This document shows, in pieces, positions 1-7,607 of a stretch of DNA of 9,752 nucleotides. Made by a program: the position numbers and the translations under genes. Every line of letters starts with the position of its first letter. Positions within the stretch are counted from its first letter, which is position 1. This DNA comes from Candidatus Cloacimonadota bacterium (lineage in GTDB: Bacteria > Cloacimonadota > Cloacimonadia > Cloacimonadales > TCS61), in contig JAFGEH010000189.1 of NCBI GenBank assembly GCA_016931665.1, forward strand, positions 1 to 9,752, read 5' to 3'. The notes below the pieces were generated by a model. It was given only the letters and a program-made list of their open reading frames with translations. It searched no databases and had not been told where the DNA came from.

Positions 1-2191
1 CCCAGTACCCATTGGTAAAAACTTCCATTTTTTCATATACCAGTTTGTTAAGTAGTTCAGGAGGAAAATAAAAAGCATCCTGAGCCAGGATATTATCCCG
101 CAACAGCAGTAGCGCTGCTCTCTGATCTGCTGCCGTAACAACTTCAAACGGAGGCCTGCCATCAGGATCCCCTATATGGTCCCGATGAAGATACAACCCG
201 CCAATGTATTTACTGATGTTGTGAGCCGCTGTGCGATATTCACTTAAACCCTGGGCAAAAACCAGCAGAAGTTTCTGATAGGAATTTCCGTCTTGTTCAA
301 ATTTATCCAGCATTTCCGCCCAGATCTCTCTGGCTATATCTATTCTGTCCTGATAATACCTGATAGGTTCACTACTCATATCGAACATGCTGCATAAAGG
401 ATCGGGACCACGGCTGGACAAGCCATACGTGTCTTCATCAGTTCCGTAATCAAGTAATGGTTCAGCGCAGCGGGAAGCAATTGCGGCCAGATTCTCTTCT
501 TCCTGTTCCCCGAATTCACTGTAACCGTAGGATATCACCCATTTATCCCAGGGACCGGGTCTGCCCTGAAAAAAAGCACCCTGCCTGCCGGCTACAGGTG
601 CCAGATTGATAGGTGTATAATCCATGATAGAACCTACAATTCCATTCTTCCGGGTGAAAGCCTCGTCCTGTAACTGTTCGGTAGTATAAACACTGCTGGA
701 CTTGAAATTATGCCTCAGCCCCAGGGTGTGGCCTACCTCATGCATTACCAGATCAGTGACCCCCTCATCGACAAAATCATCAAGATTGACTCGGCCGGAA
801 GAAATCAGGTTCCGGTTGACCAGAACACTATATCCCCAACTCAACTGCTGCCCCATCCATTCGGATTGAGATACCTGCTCCAGTCGGGGATCCATTTCTC
901 TCTCCCCCGTTGATTCTGTCGATTTCAATTGCTCCATCCAGCCTTTGGGCTCGATTAATTCGTCATATTCCCGGAAGAAATGGCGTAGAAAATCTACACT
1001 GATCCTGACGTCAGCATCATATATCTGGCCTGTATAAGGATTAACATGAGATGGACCTACAGCATAGCCGCTGCCCGGCTGAATCATCCAGCGAATGGTG
1101 TTGTACCGGGCATCCGCCGGATCCCAGTCCGCCTGCTCCGGCATTTCCTTAACTTCGATGGCATCCCGGAATCCTATGGCTTCAAAAGCTTCATTCCAGG
1201 CTAGAATCCCTTTCTTGACTGCCGGCCTGTACCTTTCCGGAATAGTGTTTTCCAGCCAGAACACGATCGGTTCCACCGGTTTGGATAATTTCTTCCCCGG
1301 CTCCTGTTTCTTCAGGTGCCAGCGATTGATATAACGAACATAGGGAGATTCTGTCATCAGGTCGGTATAATCCTGATAACTGGTCGTGAAAAAGCCGATC
1401 CGGTCATCTGCCAGCCGGGGCCGGTAATCATTCCCGCCGATTTCCAGCAGGCTGTAATGATAGCGATGCAGCATACTACGGGAATCCGGCAAGGTATAGA
1501 TGTAAAAATCATCACTATTCCGGAAATGCAGAATAACTTCGATCTCGGTGTTAATGGGAAAGGATCTCAGATCCCCAAAATAACTGTTTTCCTTATCGAA
1601 AGAAAACTTACGTTGTCGACTGCCTGTGGAATTCTCCACATTCATCAGGTCTTTAAGAAATATCTCGGAAGCATCAATCAGCAGGGCACCTGTCTCGGCA
1701 TCAGGCTGACAGCTTAACTTGGCTGAAGCAATAATAGAATTGGAAATGCTGTTCTGGACAGCTTTCTGCATAGCAGGTTCTGATGCCCTGAATTTCAGAT
1801 TCTTTTCAACTAACTGTATCCTCTTGTTTATCCGCTGAAAGAAAAAAAGAAAATTCCATAACTGGGCTGACGCATCGAACATATAGGCATCACCCGACTG
1901 CCGGGTCACCGTACACAGGTATTCCCGTTCCAGTTGCTCCGGCCTGATCTCCAGAAAAACTTCTCCTGTTTCCCGGTTTCTGTACAGGTTGAACAATCCT
2001 TCGATCTTTTCCATATCTCTGATGAATTCGGAAAAATCAGTTTTCGCCGCCAGACTGTCCCTTTTCACTGTTTCCACCGCCCTGATAATATCCTGGGGTG
2101 AAACATCACTGGTATTCCTGATCACTGATTGATCAGCGCTGAGGAAATTGACTGACAGGATCAATAGGATAAAAAAAGCAATATTTTTCAT
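1..2191 (-). CDS. Exported zinc-dependent metalloprotease (DUF5117/DUF4953-like), C-terminus cut by window edge
   Basis: This gene starts at ATG 2191-2189 and is open to the left edge, giving about 730 residues without a stop. Residues 1-19 form a signal peptide (MKN, a hydrophobic run, then LSA before DQ), so the protein is exported. The zinc site HEVGHTLGLRH lies at residues 484-494, an extended HEXXHXXGXXH motif with three His ligands and catalytic Glu485. A metzincin-like Met-turn, SIMDY, follows at 521-525 (Met523). The region before the zinc site, about residues 40-300, resembles the DUF5118/DUF5117 part of large zinc-dependent metalloproteases best known from Bacteroidota; this family assignment is from memory of motifs. 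Family members are usually 800-900 residues, so perhaps 70-170 are missing. It probably cleaves peptides or proteins outside the cytoplasm; the substrate is unknown. It follows a secreted repeat protein in the same direction after a 150-base gap and has a strong ribosome binding site of its own. Confidence 0.88.
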   Translation of the reverse strand, partial: MKNIAFFILLILSVNFLSADQSVIRNTSDVSPQDIIRAVETVKRDSLAAKTDFSEFIRDMEKIEGLFNLYRNRETGEVFLEIRPEQLEREYLCTVTRQSGDAYMFDASAQLWNFLFFFQRINKRIQLVEKNLKFRASEPAMQKAVQNSISNSIIASAKLSCQPDAETGALLIDASEIFLKDLMNVENSTGSRQRKFSFDKENSYFGDLRSFPINTEIEVILHFRNSDDFYIYTLPDSRSMLHRYHYSLLEIGGNDYRPRLADDRIGFFTTSYQDYTDLMTESPYVRYINRWHLKKQEPGKKLSKPVEPIVFWLENTIPERYRPAVKKGILAWNEAFEAIGFRDAIEVKEMPEQADWDPADARYNTIRWMIQPGSGYAVGPSHVNPYTGQIYDADVRISVDFLRHFFREYDELIEPKGWMEQLKSTESTGEREMDPRLEQVSQSEWMGQQLSWGYSVLVNRNLISSGRVNLDDFVDEGVTDLVMHEVGHTLGLRHNFKSSSVYTTEQLQDEAFTRKNGIVGSIMDYTPINLAPVAGRQGAFFQGRPGPWDKWVISYGYSEFGEQEEENLAAIASRCAEPLLDYGTDEDTYGLSSRGPDPLCSMFDMSSEPIRYYQDRIDIAREIWAEMLDKFEQDGNSYQKLLLVFAQGLSEYRTAAHNISKYIGGLYLHRDHIGDPDGRPPFEVVTAADQRAALLLLRDNILAQDAFYFPPELLNKLVYEKMEVFTNGYW

Positions 2192-2341
2192 TTAATCTCC
2201 TTTCAGAAGAAAGTATAGTAATTCTATTCTCTAATTCTGCGATTTTAGTAAAGAAATAATTTTATTCCCTACTTGTTCTGAATTTCTGTCAGATTCCCTA
2301 GTCTTAATTGGAGTCAAAGATTAATGTTTTGCTCAGCAGTA
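2192..2341. other. 150-base AT-rich intergenic gap with no clear terminator or promoter
   Basis: This gap separates the stop of the repeat protein gene from the start of the metalloprotease gene. It is AT-rich. On the minus strand it holds loose -10-like words (TAAAAT, TATACT), but I found no well-spaced -35 partner. I found no GC-rich hairpin followed by a T run. Its size would allow a separate promoter for the metalloprotease, but the sequence does not prove one. Confidence 0.4.
2197..2202 (-). promoter_or_regulatory. Strong Shine-Dalgarno site of the metalloprotease gene
   Basis: The minus strand reads AAGGAG here, 5 bases before the ATG at 2191. It is the most canonical ribosome binding site in the window and fixes the metalloprotease start, which also begins a clean signal peptide. 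Confidence 0.8.
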
Positions 2342-3607
2342 TTATCTGATCAACAGCATTTTCCTGGCAATCCTGAGTTCCCCGGAGGTGAGTGAATACA
2401 TATATAATCCGGAAGATACATTCCGACCGCTCACATCCTTTCCATCCCAGATTACCGTGGTCCTGATCCCGGGAGCTGAAGGGAGAAAGTCGAAGGAGTT
2501 CACGATTTCTCCCTTGAGGTTGTATATGGTTAAACAAGCTTCTCCGCTCTCCGGCAGAATAAAACTGATTGCAGTCTCAGGATTAAAAGGATTGGGATAA
2601 TTACCCAGAATAATATCACAGATTCCGGTTAATACTGTATCTTCGCTCTCCACTTCTTCGTAAAAATAGACTTCCCGCAGCTCATTATGCCAGCCCTCGG
2701 CTTCCCATAGCTGAAAAATGCTTTCCATGAGCAGATTGTTCTCATCATAGCTGTTCAATGTTAAATCCAGATCAAACCAGTTGCTGAAATACCAGTACTG
2801 AGTCTGACTGCTCAGTCGGTTGTTGTTATCGTCATAAGTATTCGTAACTAACTCATCATTCAGCCAGCTGCCATTGTAGTAATACCTTCCCAGTACTTCA
2901 GTGAGGTTGCCCGATAAATCGTAAGAATGCTGAAGCTGATAGTATTCCAGCCAGTCTTCGCCCAGCCACTGGTATTGGATGATTCCACTCACTAATCCAT
3001 TTTCATCATAGAAATAAAAATAATCATACTCATCCAGCCAGGTTTCGCCTGCCCAGTATTGAGTAAGCTGTTCCAGTAGAATGGAATCCTCGTAAATAAG
3101 CTCGTACCTGTTGCTGTTTTCCCAGCGATCCTGGTTCCAGAATTGATCGATCTCCTCCGTCTGATTGCCTTCATCATCATAATCAAGCAACATTCTATAG
3201 TAATTGTGCCATTGCCCGCTAGACCAGACCTGTATCAACAATTCAACCACATTCCCGGTTGAATATGTCATTAAATATCTTGTATTCTGAGCCCAGTTCC
3301 CCATCATCCAGACATAAATTCTGATCTCTTCCACCAAACCTGTCTGGTCATAGAAATACCTCTGCTTGTAATAATAAAGCCAATTGGCCCCACTCCAGTT
3401 GTAGGTGTAGATCTCATCCAGCCGGTAATCCCTTAAATGCCGGTAGATATCCTTATACAGTTCAGGGATCTGATCCGGGAAATGATATGTCAGGCCATTC
3501 AGAGATATTGAGTTTTCCAGCCTTTCCAAAGAAGCTGTAACAAAGGTAATAGTAAATAGTGAAGGATTTAGAAACAGAAAAATCAATAATAAGAATACAA
3601 TCTTCAT
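2342..3607 (-). CDS. Secreted Trp-rich tandem-repeat protein with C-terminal FlgD-like/type IX sorting domain
   Basis: The protein has 421 residues. Residues 1-25 are a signal peptide (Lys2, a long hydrophobic run, a VTA-S type cleavage site). Residues about 71-315 are nine tandem repeats. Trp recurs at 76, 105, 133, 162, 190, 219, 248, 277 and 306, a period of 28-29. A second aromatic sits five residues before each (Trp at 71, 100, 128, 157, 185, 214, 272 and 301; Tyr at 243). Each unit reads roughly W-x4-W-x(8-10)-YD-x-x-G/N-x-x-x-E. Residues about 331-421 contain NYPNPFNPETAISF, then WDGKD (387-391) and SSGLYMY, ending KMLLIR; this matches the Por/type IX secretion C-terminal or FlgD Ig-like fold. 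The protein should be exported and perhaps surface-anchored; the repeats suggest beta hairpins, but no binding partner can be named. The start follows a GGGGG ribosome site 4 bases upstream. A 90-base gap separates it from the kinase gene. Confidence 0.88.
   Translation of the reverse strand: MKIVFLLLIFLFLNPSLFTITFVTASLERLENSISLNGLTYHFPDQIPELYKDIYRHLRDYRLDEIYTYNWSGANWLYYYKQRYFYDQTGLVEEIRIYVWMMGNWAQNTRYLMTYSTGNVVELLIQVWSSGQWHNYYRMLLDYDDEGNQTEEIDQFWNQDRWENSNRYELIYEDSILLEQLTQYWAGETWLDEYDYFYFYDENGLVSGIIQYQWLGEDWLEYYQLQHSYDLSGNLTEVLGRYYYNGSWLNDELVTNTYDDNNNRLSSQTQYWYFSNWFDLDLTLNSYDENNLLMESIFQLWEAEGWHNELREVYFYEEVESEDTVLTGICDIILGNYPNPFNPETAISFILPESGEACLTIYNLKGEIVNSFDFLPSAPGIRTTVIWDGKDVSGRNVSSGLYMYSLTSGELRIARKMLLIR
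2664..3395 (-). repeat. Nine protein-level tandem repeats of 28-29 residues inside the secreted protein
   Basis: This span encodes residues 71-314 of the secreted protein. The repeat is clear in the translation (Trp pairs and YD/YE positions) but strongly diverged at the nucleotide level, with no long identical DNA copies. It therefore looks like an old expansion rather than a recent, slippage-prone array. Confidence 0.8.
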
Positions 3608-3697
3608 GATTCCCCCAGTTATTTATGGATATTAAGCTTGAGTTAGTAAAATGCAGAAAAGCAGAATGGCAAGAAAAAAATTGAAAGGTCGGCAGGA
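3608..3697. other. 90-base gap between kinase and repeat-protein genes
   Basis: The minus strand contains TTGCCA followed after 18 bases by TACTAA, and a later TAATAT word, any of which could be part of a weak promoter for the repeat-protein gene. None is convincing. I see no terminator hairpin after the kinase stop codon. Confidence 0.3.
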
Positions 3698-5485
3698 TTA
3701 TTGATTGAATGTTAAGCAGAAAGTTGCACCTTGCGGTTTAGTATCCTCTATACTAATTCCCCCTTGATATCTTTCCATCAGTTTATGAACTATGAACAGT
3801 CCCAATCCGGTATTTCCTGATTGGCCAAAATGAAAGTTCTCCTGAAATATCCTGTTCTTCAGCTCTTCGGGAATGCCCTGGCCGAAATCTATCACTTTCA
3901 ATTGACTGGTGTTATCCTTCCTTGATATTTCAAATCTGATTTTGTTGCTTTTTCCATGCCATATGGCATTCCGCACCAGGTTGTCAATTACCGAAGACAA
4001 AGCTTCATCGGCCATTACCATGGCATTACCCTTAATTTCATATTCCAGAGATTGATATTTGTTCATAACAGCATTGATCGTATTTCTGAGGCTGATTTGT
4101 CTCAACTCGGTGGTTCCTTCCACCAGCTGTTCCAGAGACCTCATGCCGTGAATCAGTCTCAGGCTGTTGCTCACATTCCTCATGGCCGTCTGCAGGTACT
4201 CATTGCCGGAGGACTCAGGTGTTAACCTGATCGCACTCTGAATAGCCGCCAGATTGTTGGCCAGGTCATGACGCAGAATCTTGTTGATCAACTTCAGCTG
4301 ATCTTTGTGTGCAGCAACTCTGAATTCTGAGTTTTTCAATTCCGTTATATCCACCAGAATGCCATGTATATCCCTGATTTTACTTCCATCATATCCTGGC
4401 TGAGATGATATTCTTACCCATTTTATCTGATTATTTCTGGTTATCAGGCGCAGATCATGAATAATAGTCTCACCTCCCAGAGCCTTTGCCAGGTTTTCCC
4501 GAGCTTTGACCTGATCCTCGCTATAGAAAAAATCCAGGCAGCTTTTTCCGATCATATCAACGGATTTATCTCCCAGCAGGCTTTCAATCGCAGGACTCAC
4601 ATAGGTGATAGTACCTTCTTCATCTACTGAATAGGCCACTTCATTGATATTTTCCAGCAGTTCCCGGTACTTTTCCTCACTTTTTTTCAGCTCCTTTTCC
4701 ATCCGCATTCTCTCGGATATATCCCGGTCAATACCGCGATATCCCTGCAGACTCCCCTTCAGGTTATAAATGGGCAGGGCTGTGCTCTCCACGCAAACAG
4801 GGTATCCATCCTTGTGCCAGAAATAGGCAATCTGGTTTTTCCAGCCCAGTTCTTTTTGCAGACTATCCAAAGCAGGCCTGATCCTTTCTTCGGTCTGATG
4901 CGATGGTGGCCAGAACTGATACATATATTTACCAATAATCTCTTCCGCCTGATAACCGAGGATATTCCTGACTGCCTGGTTGGAATAGGTATGAAGTCCC
5001 TGCAGATCAATCTCCCAGACCCAGTCATCCAGAGATTCCACAAAATCGCGATAATACTCCCTTTCCGCTTTCAGATTAAGTTGCAGTTTCTTTCTTTCCA
5101 GGGAATAAAGAATGGATTTACAGAGATTATCGGCGTTCATCAGCTCTTTCACCACATTCACCTGAGCTCCCATTCTTACTGCCTGTAAACCAGATTCTTC
5201 CTCTCCCGGGTTACTCAAAATCACCACGGGAATGTCAGCGGTTTGTTCCTTGAGATTTATATAAGTTTCTAATCCGTTACTTTCCGGTAGATTCAAATCA
5301 AGCAGAATAATCTGAGGTAAATTCTCCTGAATCTGATCAATCGCTCGGTTCAGGTTATCTGCATGTCTGATGTTGCCATAAAATGATGAATGCTGATCCA
5401 GGAAATCTCTAATCCGGCGGTAATCACCTGGATCATTTTCAATAATCAGCAGATCAATCTTTTCCCGGTAGTCGCTTTTCTTCAT
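3698..5485 (-). CDS. Soluble signalling histidine kinase: receiver-PAS-PAS-DHp-HATPase
   Basis: I place the start at ATG 5485, giving 595 residues. A TTG 36 bases further upstream is open but lacks a good ribosome site. A receiver domain spans residues 10-120, with acidic Glu16/Asp18, phospho-acceptor Asp63 in LLDLNLPESNG, Ser91 where Thr/Ser is expected, and Lys113. Two PAS domains follow, at about 145-262 and 272-385, each ending in a D-I-S/T-E motif. The DHp helix carries RHDLANNL with His406 as the likely phosphorylated residue. The ATPase domain shows the N box around Asn506, the G1 motif DFGQG (533-537) and the G2 motif GLGL (560-563). No membrane segment or DNA-binding domain is present, so it is cytoplasmic and must pass the signal to another protein. 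The kinase core looks intact. With the receiver at the N-terminus, it probably takes phosphate or a signal from an upstream kinase. It lies 89 bases after the urocanase gene; its stimulus is unknown. Confidence 0.9.
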   Translation of the reverse strand: MKKSDYREKIDLLIIENDPGDYRRIRDFLDQHSSFYGNIRHADNLNRAIDQIQENLPQIILLDLNLPESNGLETYINLKEQTADIPVVILSNPGEEESGLQAVRMGAQVNVVKELMNADNLCKSILYSLERKKLQLNLKAEREYYRDFVESLDDWVWEIDLQGLHTYSNQAVRNILGYQAEEIIGKYMYQFWPPSHQTEERIRPALDSLQKELGWKNQIAYFWHKDGYPVCVESTALPIYNLKGSLQGYRGIDRDISERMRMEKELKKSEEKYRELLENINEVAYSVDEEGTITYVSPAIESLLGDKSVDMIGKSCLDFFYSEDQVKARENLAKALGGETIIHDLRLITRNNQIKWVRISSQPGYDGSKIRDIHGILVDITELKNSEFRVAAHKDQLKLINKILRHDLANNLAAIQSAIRLTPESSGNEYLQTAMRNVSNSLRLIHGMRSLEQLVEGTTELRQISLRNTINAVMNKYQSLEYEIKGNAMVMADEALSSVIDNLVRNAIWHGKSNKIRFEISRKDNTSQLKVIDFGQGIPEELKNRIFQENFHFGQSGNTGLGLFIVHKLMERYQGGISIEDTKPQGATFCLTFNQ

Positions 5486-5574
5486 ATCTTTAACCTTTAC
5501 AGTGGAATGACAACTTCCCAACTCTGGTCCGCAACTGATGATATCCCTTTTTCAATCGGAAAAAATTTCATTAA
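5486..5574. other. 89-base gap between urocanase and kinase genes
   Basis: This gap contains the open TTG alternative start of the kinase and its ribosome site. The only hairpin is a 6-base, AT-rich stem (5548-5553 with 5559-5564) that is too weak to call a terminator. Read-through from the urocanase gene into the kinase gene is therefore possible. Confidence 0.35.
5494..5498 (-). promoter_or_regulatory. Ribosome binding site that decides the kinase start
   Basis: The minus strand reads AAAGG here, 8 bases before ATG 5485. The alternative TTG start at 5521 has no comparable site, and the 12 extra residues do not belong to the receiver fold, so the ATG is preferred. Confidence 0.6.
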
Positions 5575-7596
5575 TCAATGGCCATTCTTATCTACTAACT
5601 CTTCTACCAGACCGGTTGCCGGCAGGAAGGGTAATGTTATCTGTCCTTCCCCGGTATGATCCCTGTTCCATTGCAGACAGGTATGCACAGCATTATCATT
5701 CCTGGCCCAGTTGCGCCGGGCAACACCTCCCATCACATCCCAGCTCAGGCCATTCTTCACTACCTCATCTATGCGGAGACTGCCATCCAGGACAATACCG
5801 TTACCCCCGTTACTGGCCCGGCCTATGCCAACACCTCCTCCATTAGATAATACCACCAGAGTCATGCCCCGTGCCACATTGCCGGCGAAGCACTGAACAG
5901 ACATATCAGCCGTCACCCGGCTGCCATCATAGATGTTGGCAGTCTCCCGAAAAGGAGAATCCGTGCCGGAAACATCATGGTGATCCCGACCCAGCATAAC
6001 GGGACCTATCTCTCTCTGGCGTACCATCTCATTGAATCTAAGGGCAATTCTAACCCTGCCCTCTTCATCAGCATAAAGAATCCTGGCTTGGGTACCAACC
6101 ACCAGGTTGTTCTTCTGTGCATCTCTGATCCAGATATAGTTATCGCGGTGAATTGCACTCAATTGGGGATCAATACAGGCCATGGCGGCTGCATCGGTTT
6201 TATTCAGGTCATCATCTTTTCTGCTTAAACAGACCCAACGGAACGGCCCGAAACCTTTATCGAAACAGATCGGTCCCATGATATCTTCCACATAGGAAGG
6301 CCAGATAAAACCGTCACTGGTATCCTGACCATTGCTAGCAATAGACTTCTCCCCTGCTTCAAAAACAGAAGCCATGAAACTGTTGCCGTAGTCCCAGAAA
6401 TGCGAATCCTGTTCAGTCAGGTCCTTTATTGCCTGATAATGCCTCTTCAGAGAGATATCTACCAGACGGCGGAACTCAGAATTATTTTCCTTCATGATCT
6501 TCCTGCCATCTTCGAAACTGAGGCCAACCGGAGTGTATCCTCCCTCGTAAACGGCATGGCAGGAAGTCTGATCGGATATCAATTCCGGTTTGACTCCCTT
6601 ATTATTAAGATATTCCAACAGCTCAACCACATTACCGTAATAGGCTATGGAAACCGGCTCCTTTTTCTCTCTGAATTCTCTGATCCAGGCTTCTATCCGG
6701 GGTAATTGATCTGATATCAGTCTCACCCAGCCCTGTTCCTTCCGGGTCTTGATCCGGCTGTAATCTACTTCGGCAATCACTCCGATGCCGCCGGCAATTT
6801 CCACGGCTTTGGCCTGGGCTCCACTCATTCCGCCCAGACCGGATGAAACGAATAATACTCCCCTTAAATCTTTATCCTCAGCAATCCCCAGATATTTGCG
6901 TCCGGCATTCAGCAGGGTGATATAAGTACCGTGCACAATTCCCTGAGGACCAATATACATCCAGCCTCCGGCCGTCATCTGGCCGTAATTCGATACTCCC
7001 AGAGCTGCCAGCTTGTGAAAGGTATCGGGATTATCCCACAGTCCCACGATCAGGCCGTTGGTCGAGATTACCCGGGGAGCCTGGGGATTAGAAGGGAATA
7101 GACCCAGAGGATGACCGGAACTCATTACCAGGGTCTGATCTTCCCTCATTATCCTGAGATATTTCATGGTCAGCTGATATTGCATCCAATTCTGAAAGAC
7201 CTGCCCGGTTTCGCCGTAAGTTACCAATTCGTAGGGATAAAGGGCTACTTCGAAATCCAGGTTATTATCTATCATCACCTGCATTGCCCTGGCTTCCAGA
7301 ATACCCTCGTACTCTGTTACCGGCTTACCGTACAATCTGCCAGCCGGACGGTAACGATAGCCGTATATTCTCCCCCTGCTCTTCAACTCCTCCAGAAACT
7401 CGGGAGCCATCCTGCTATGAAGCTCTTCCGGAAGATAACGTAAAGCATTCTTCACAGCCAGCACCGTCTCTTCGCGGTTTAACCGGAATCCCCGGTCCGG
7501 GGCTCTGCGGATCCCGGCGTCAAACACTGGATCCGGCGGCAGATCACTGCCCAGGCCTACCCGCATAGCCTGCTTTATGCTCTGATTATTGATCAT
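5575..7596 (-). CDS. hutU: Urocanate hydratase (urocanase), long animal-like form
   Basis: Urocanase adds water to urocanate to give 4-imidazolone-5-propionate, the second step of histidine breakdown, using tightly bound NAD+ in the cytoplasm. The protein has 673 residues, near the roughly 676 of the vertebrate enzyme and well above the roughly 555 of the common bacterial type. Seen motifs are NYGQMTAGGWMYIGPQG (203-219), the nucleotide-binding GLGGMSGAQ (253-261), DQTSCH (342-347), FGPFRWVC (449-456) and RDHHDVSGTDSPFRET (537-552). The segment that in short enzymes contains the active-site Cys (ARIC) reads ARIL at 504-507, as I recall for the long form. The start at ATG 7596 follows GAGG. 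Only 9 bases separate it from the upstream unknown gene, whose stop overlaps this ribosome site, so the two are likely co-translated. No other hut gene is in the window. Identity is secure; the subtype rests on recalled sequences. Confidence 0.96.
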   Translation of the reverse strand: MINNQSIKQAMRVGLGSDLPPDPVFDAGIRRAPDRGFRLNREETVLAVKNALRYLPEELHSRMAPEFLEELKSRGRIYGYRYRPAGRLYGKPVTEYEGILEARAMQVMIDNNLDFEVALYPYELVTYGETGQVFQNWMQYQLTMKYLRIMREDQTLVMSSGHPLGLFPSNPQAPRVISTNGLIVGLWDNPDTFHKLAALGVSNYGQMTAGGWMYIGPQGIVHGTYITLLNAGRKYLGIAEDKDLRGVLFVSSGLGGMSGAQAKAVEIAGGIGVIAEVDYSRIKTRKEQGWVRLISDQLPRIEAWIREFREKKEPVSIAYYGNVVELLEYLNNKGVKPELISDQTSCHAVYEGGYTPVGLSFEDGRKIMKENNSEFRRLVDISLKRHYQAIKDLTEQDSHFWDYGNSFMASVFEAGEKSIASNGQDTSDGFIWPSYVEDIMGPICFDKGFGPFRWVCLSRKDDDLNKTDAAAMACIDPQLSAIHRDNYIWIRDAQKNNLVVGTQARILYADEEGRVRIALRFNEMVRQREIGPVMLGRDHHDVSGTDSPFRETANIYDGSRVTADMSVQCFAGNVARGMTLVVLSNGGGVGIGRASNGGNGIVLDGSLRIDEVVKNGLSWDVMGGVARRNWARNDNAVHTCLQWNRDHTGEGQITLPFLPATGLVEELVDKNGH

Positions 7597-7603
7597 GATC
7601 TTA

Positions 7604-7607
7604 CCTC
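7604..7607 (-). promoter_or_regulatory. Urocanase ribosome binding site overlapping the upstream stop codon
   Basis: The minus strand reads TGAGG at 7608-7604. TGA is the stop of the unknown gene, and GAGG is the ribosome binding site of urocanase, 7 bases before its ATG. This overlap is typical of translational coupling. Confidence 0.75.

Noticed and set aside
710..1717. Plus-strand open frames opposite the metalloprotease
   Set aside because: The minus strand here encodes a continuous protein with an intact zinc motif and Met-turn. The plus-strand translations show no family features and are shadows.
5486..5521. TTG start extending the kinase by 12 residues
   Set aside because: No good ribosome site precedes it, the extra residues are not part of the receiver domain, and ATG 5485 has AAAGG at suitable spacing.
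5548..5564. Hairpin TTTTTC-AATCG-GAAAAA after urocanase as a terminator
   Set aside because: The stem has 6 pairs, five of them A-T, with no GC-rich core; too weak for an intrinsic terminator.
5538..5896. Several overlapping plus-strand open frames opposite the 3' end of urocanase
   Set aside because: They lie antisense to a well-supported enzyme, have no recognisable domain, overlap one another in different frames and lack ribosome binding sites.
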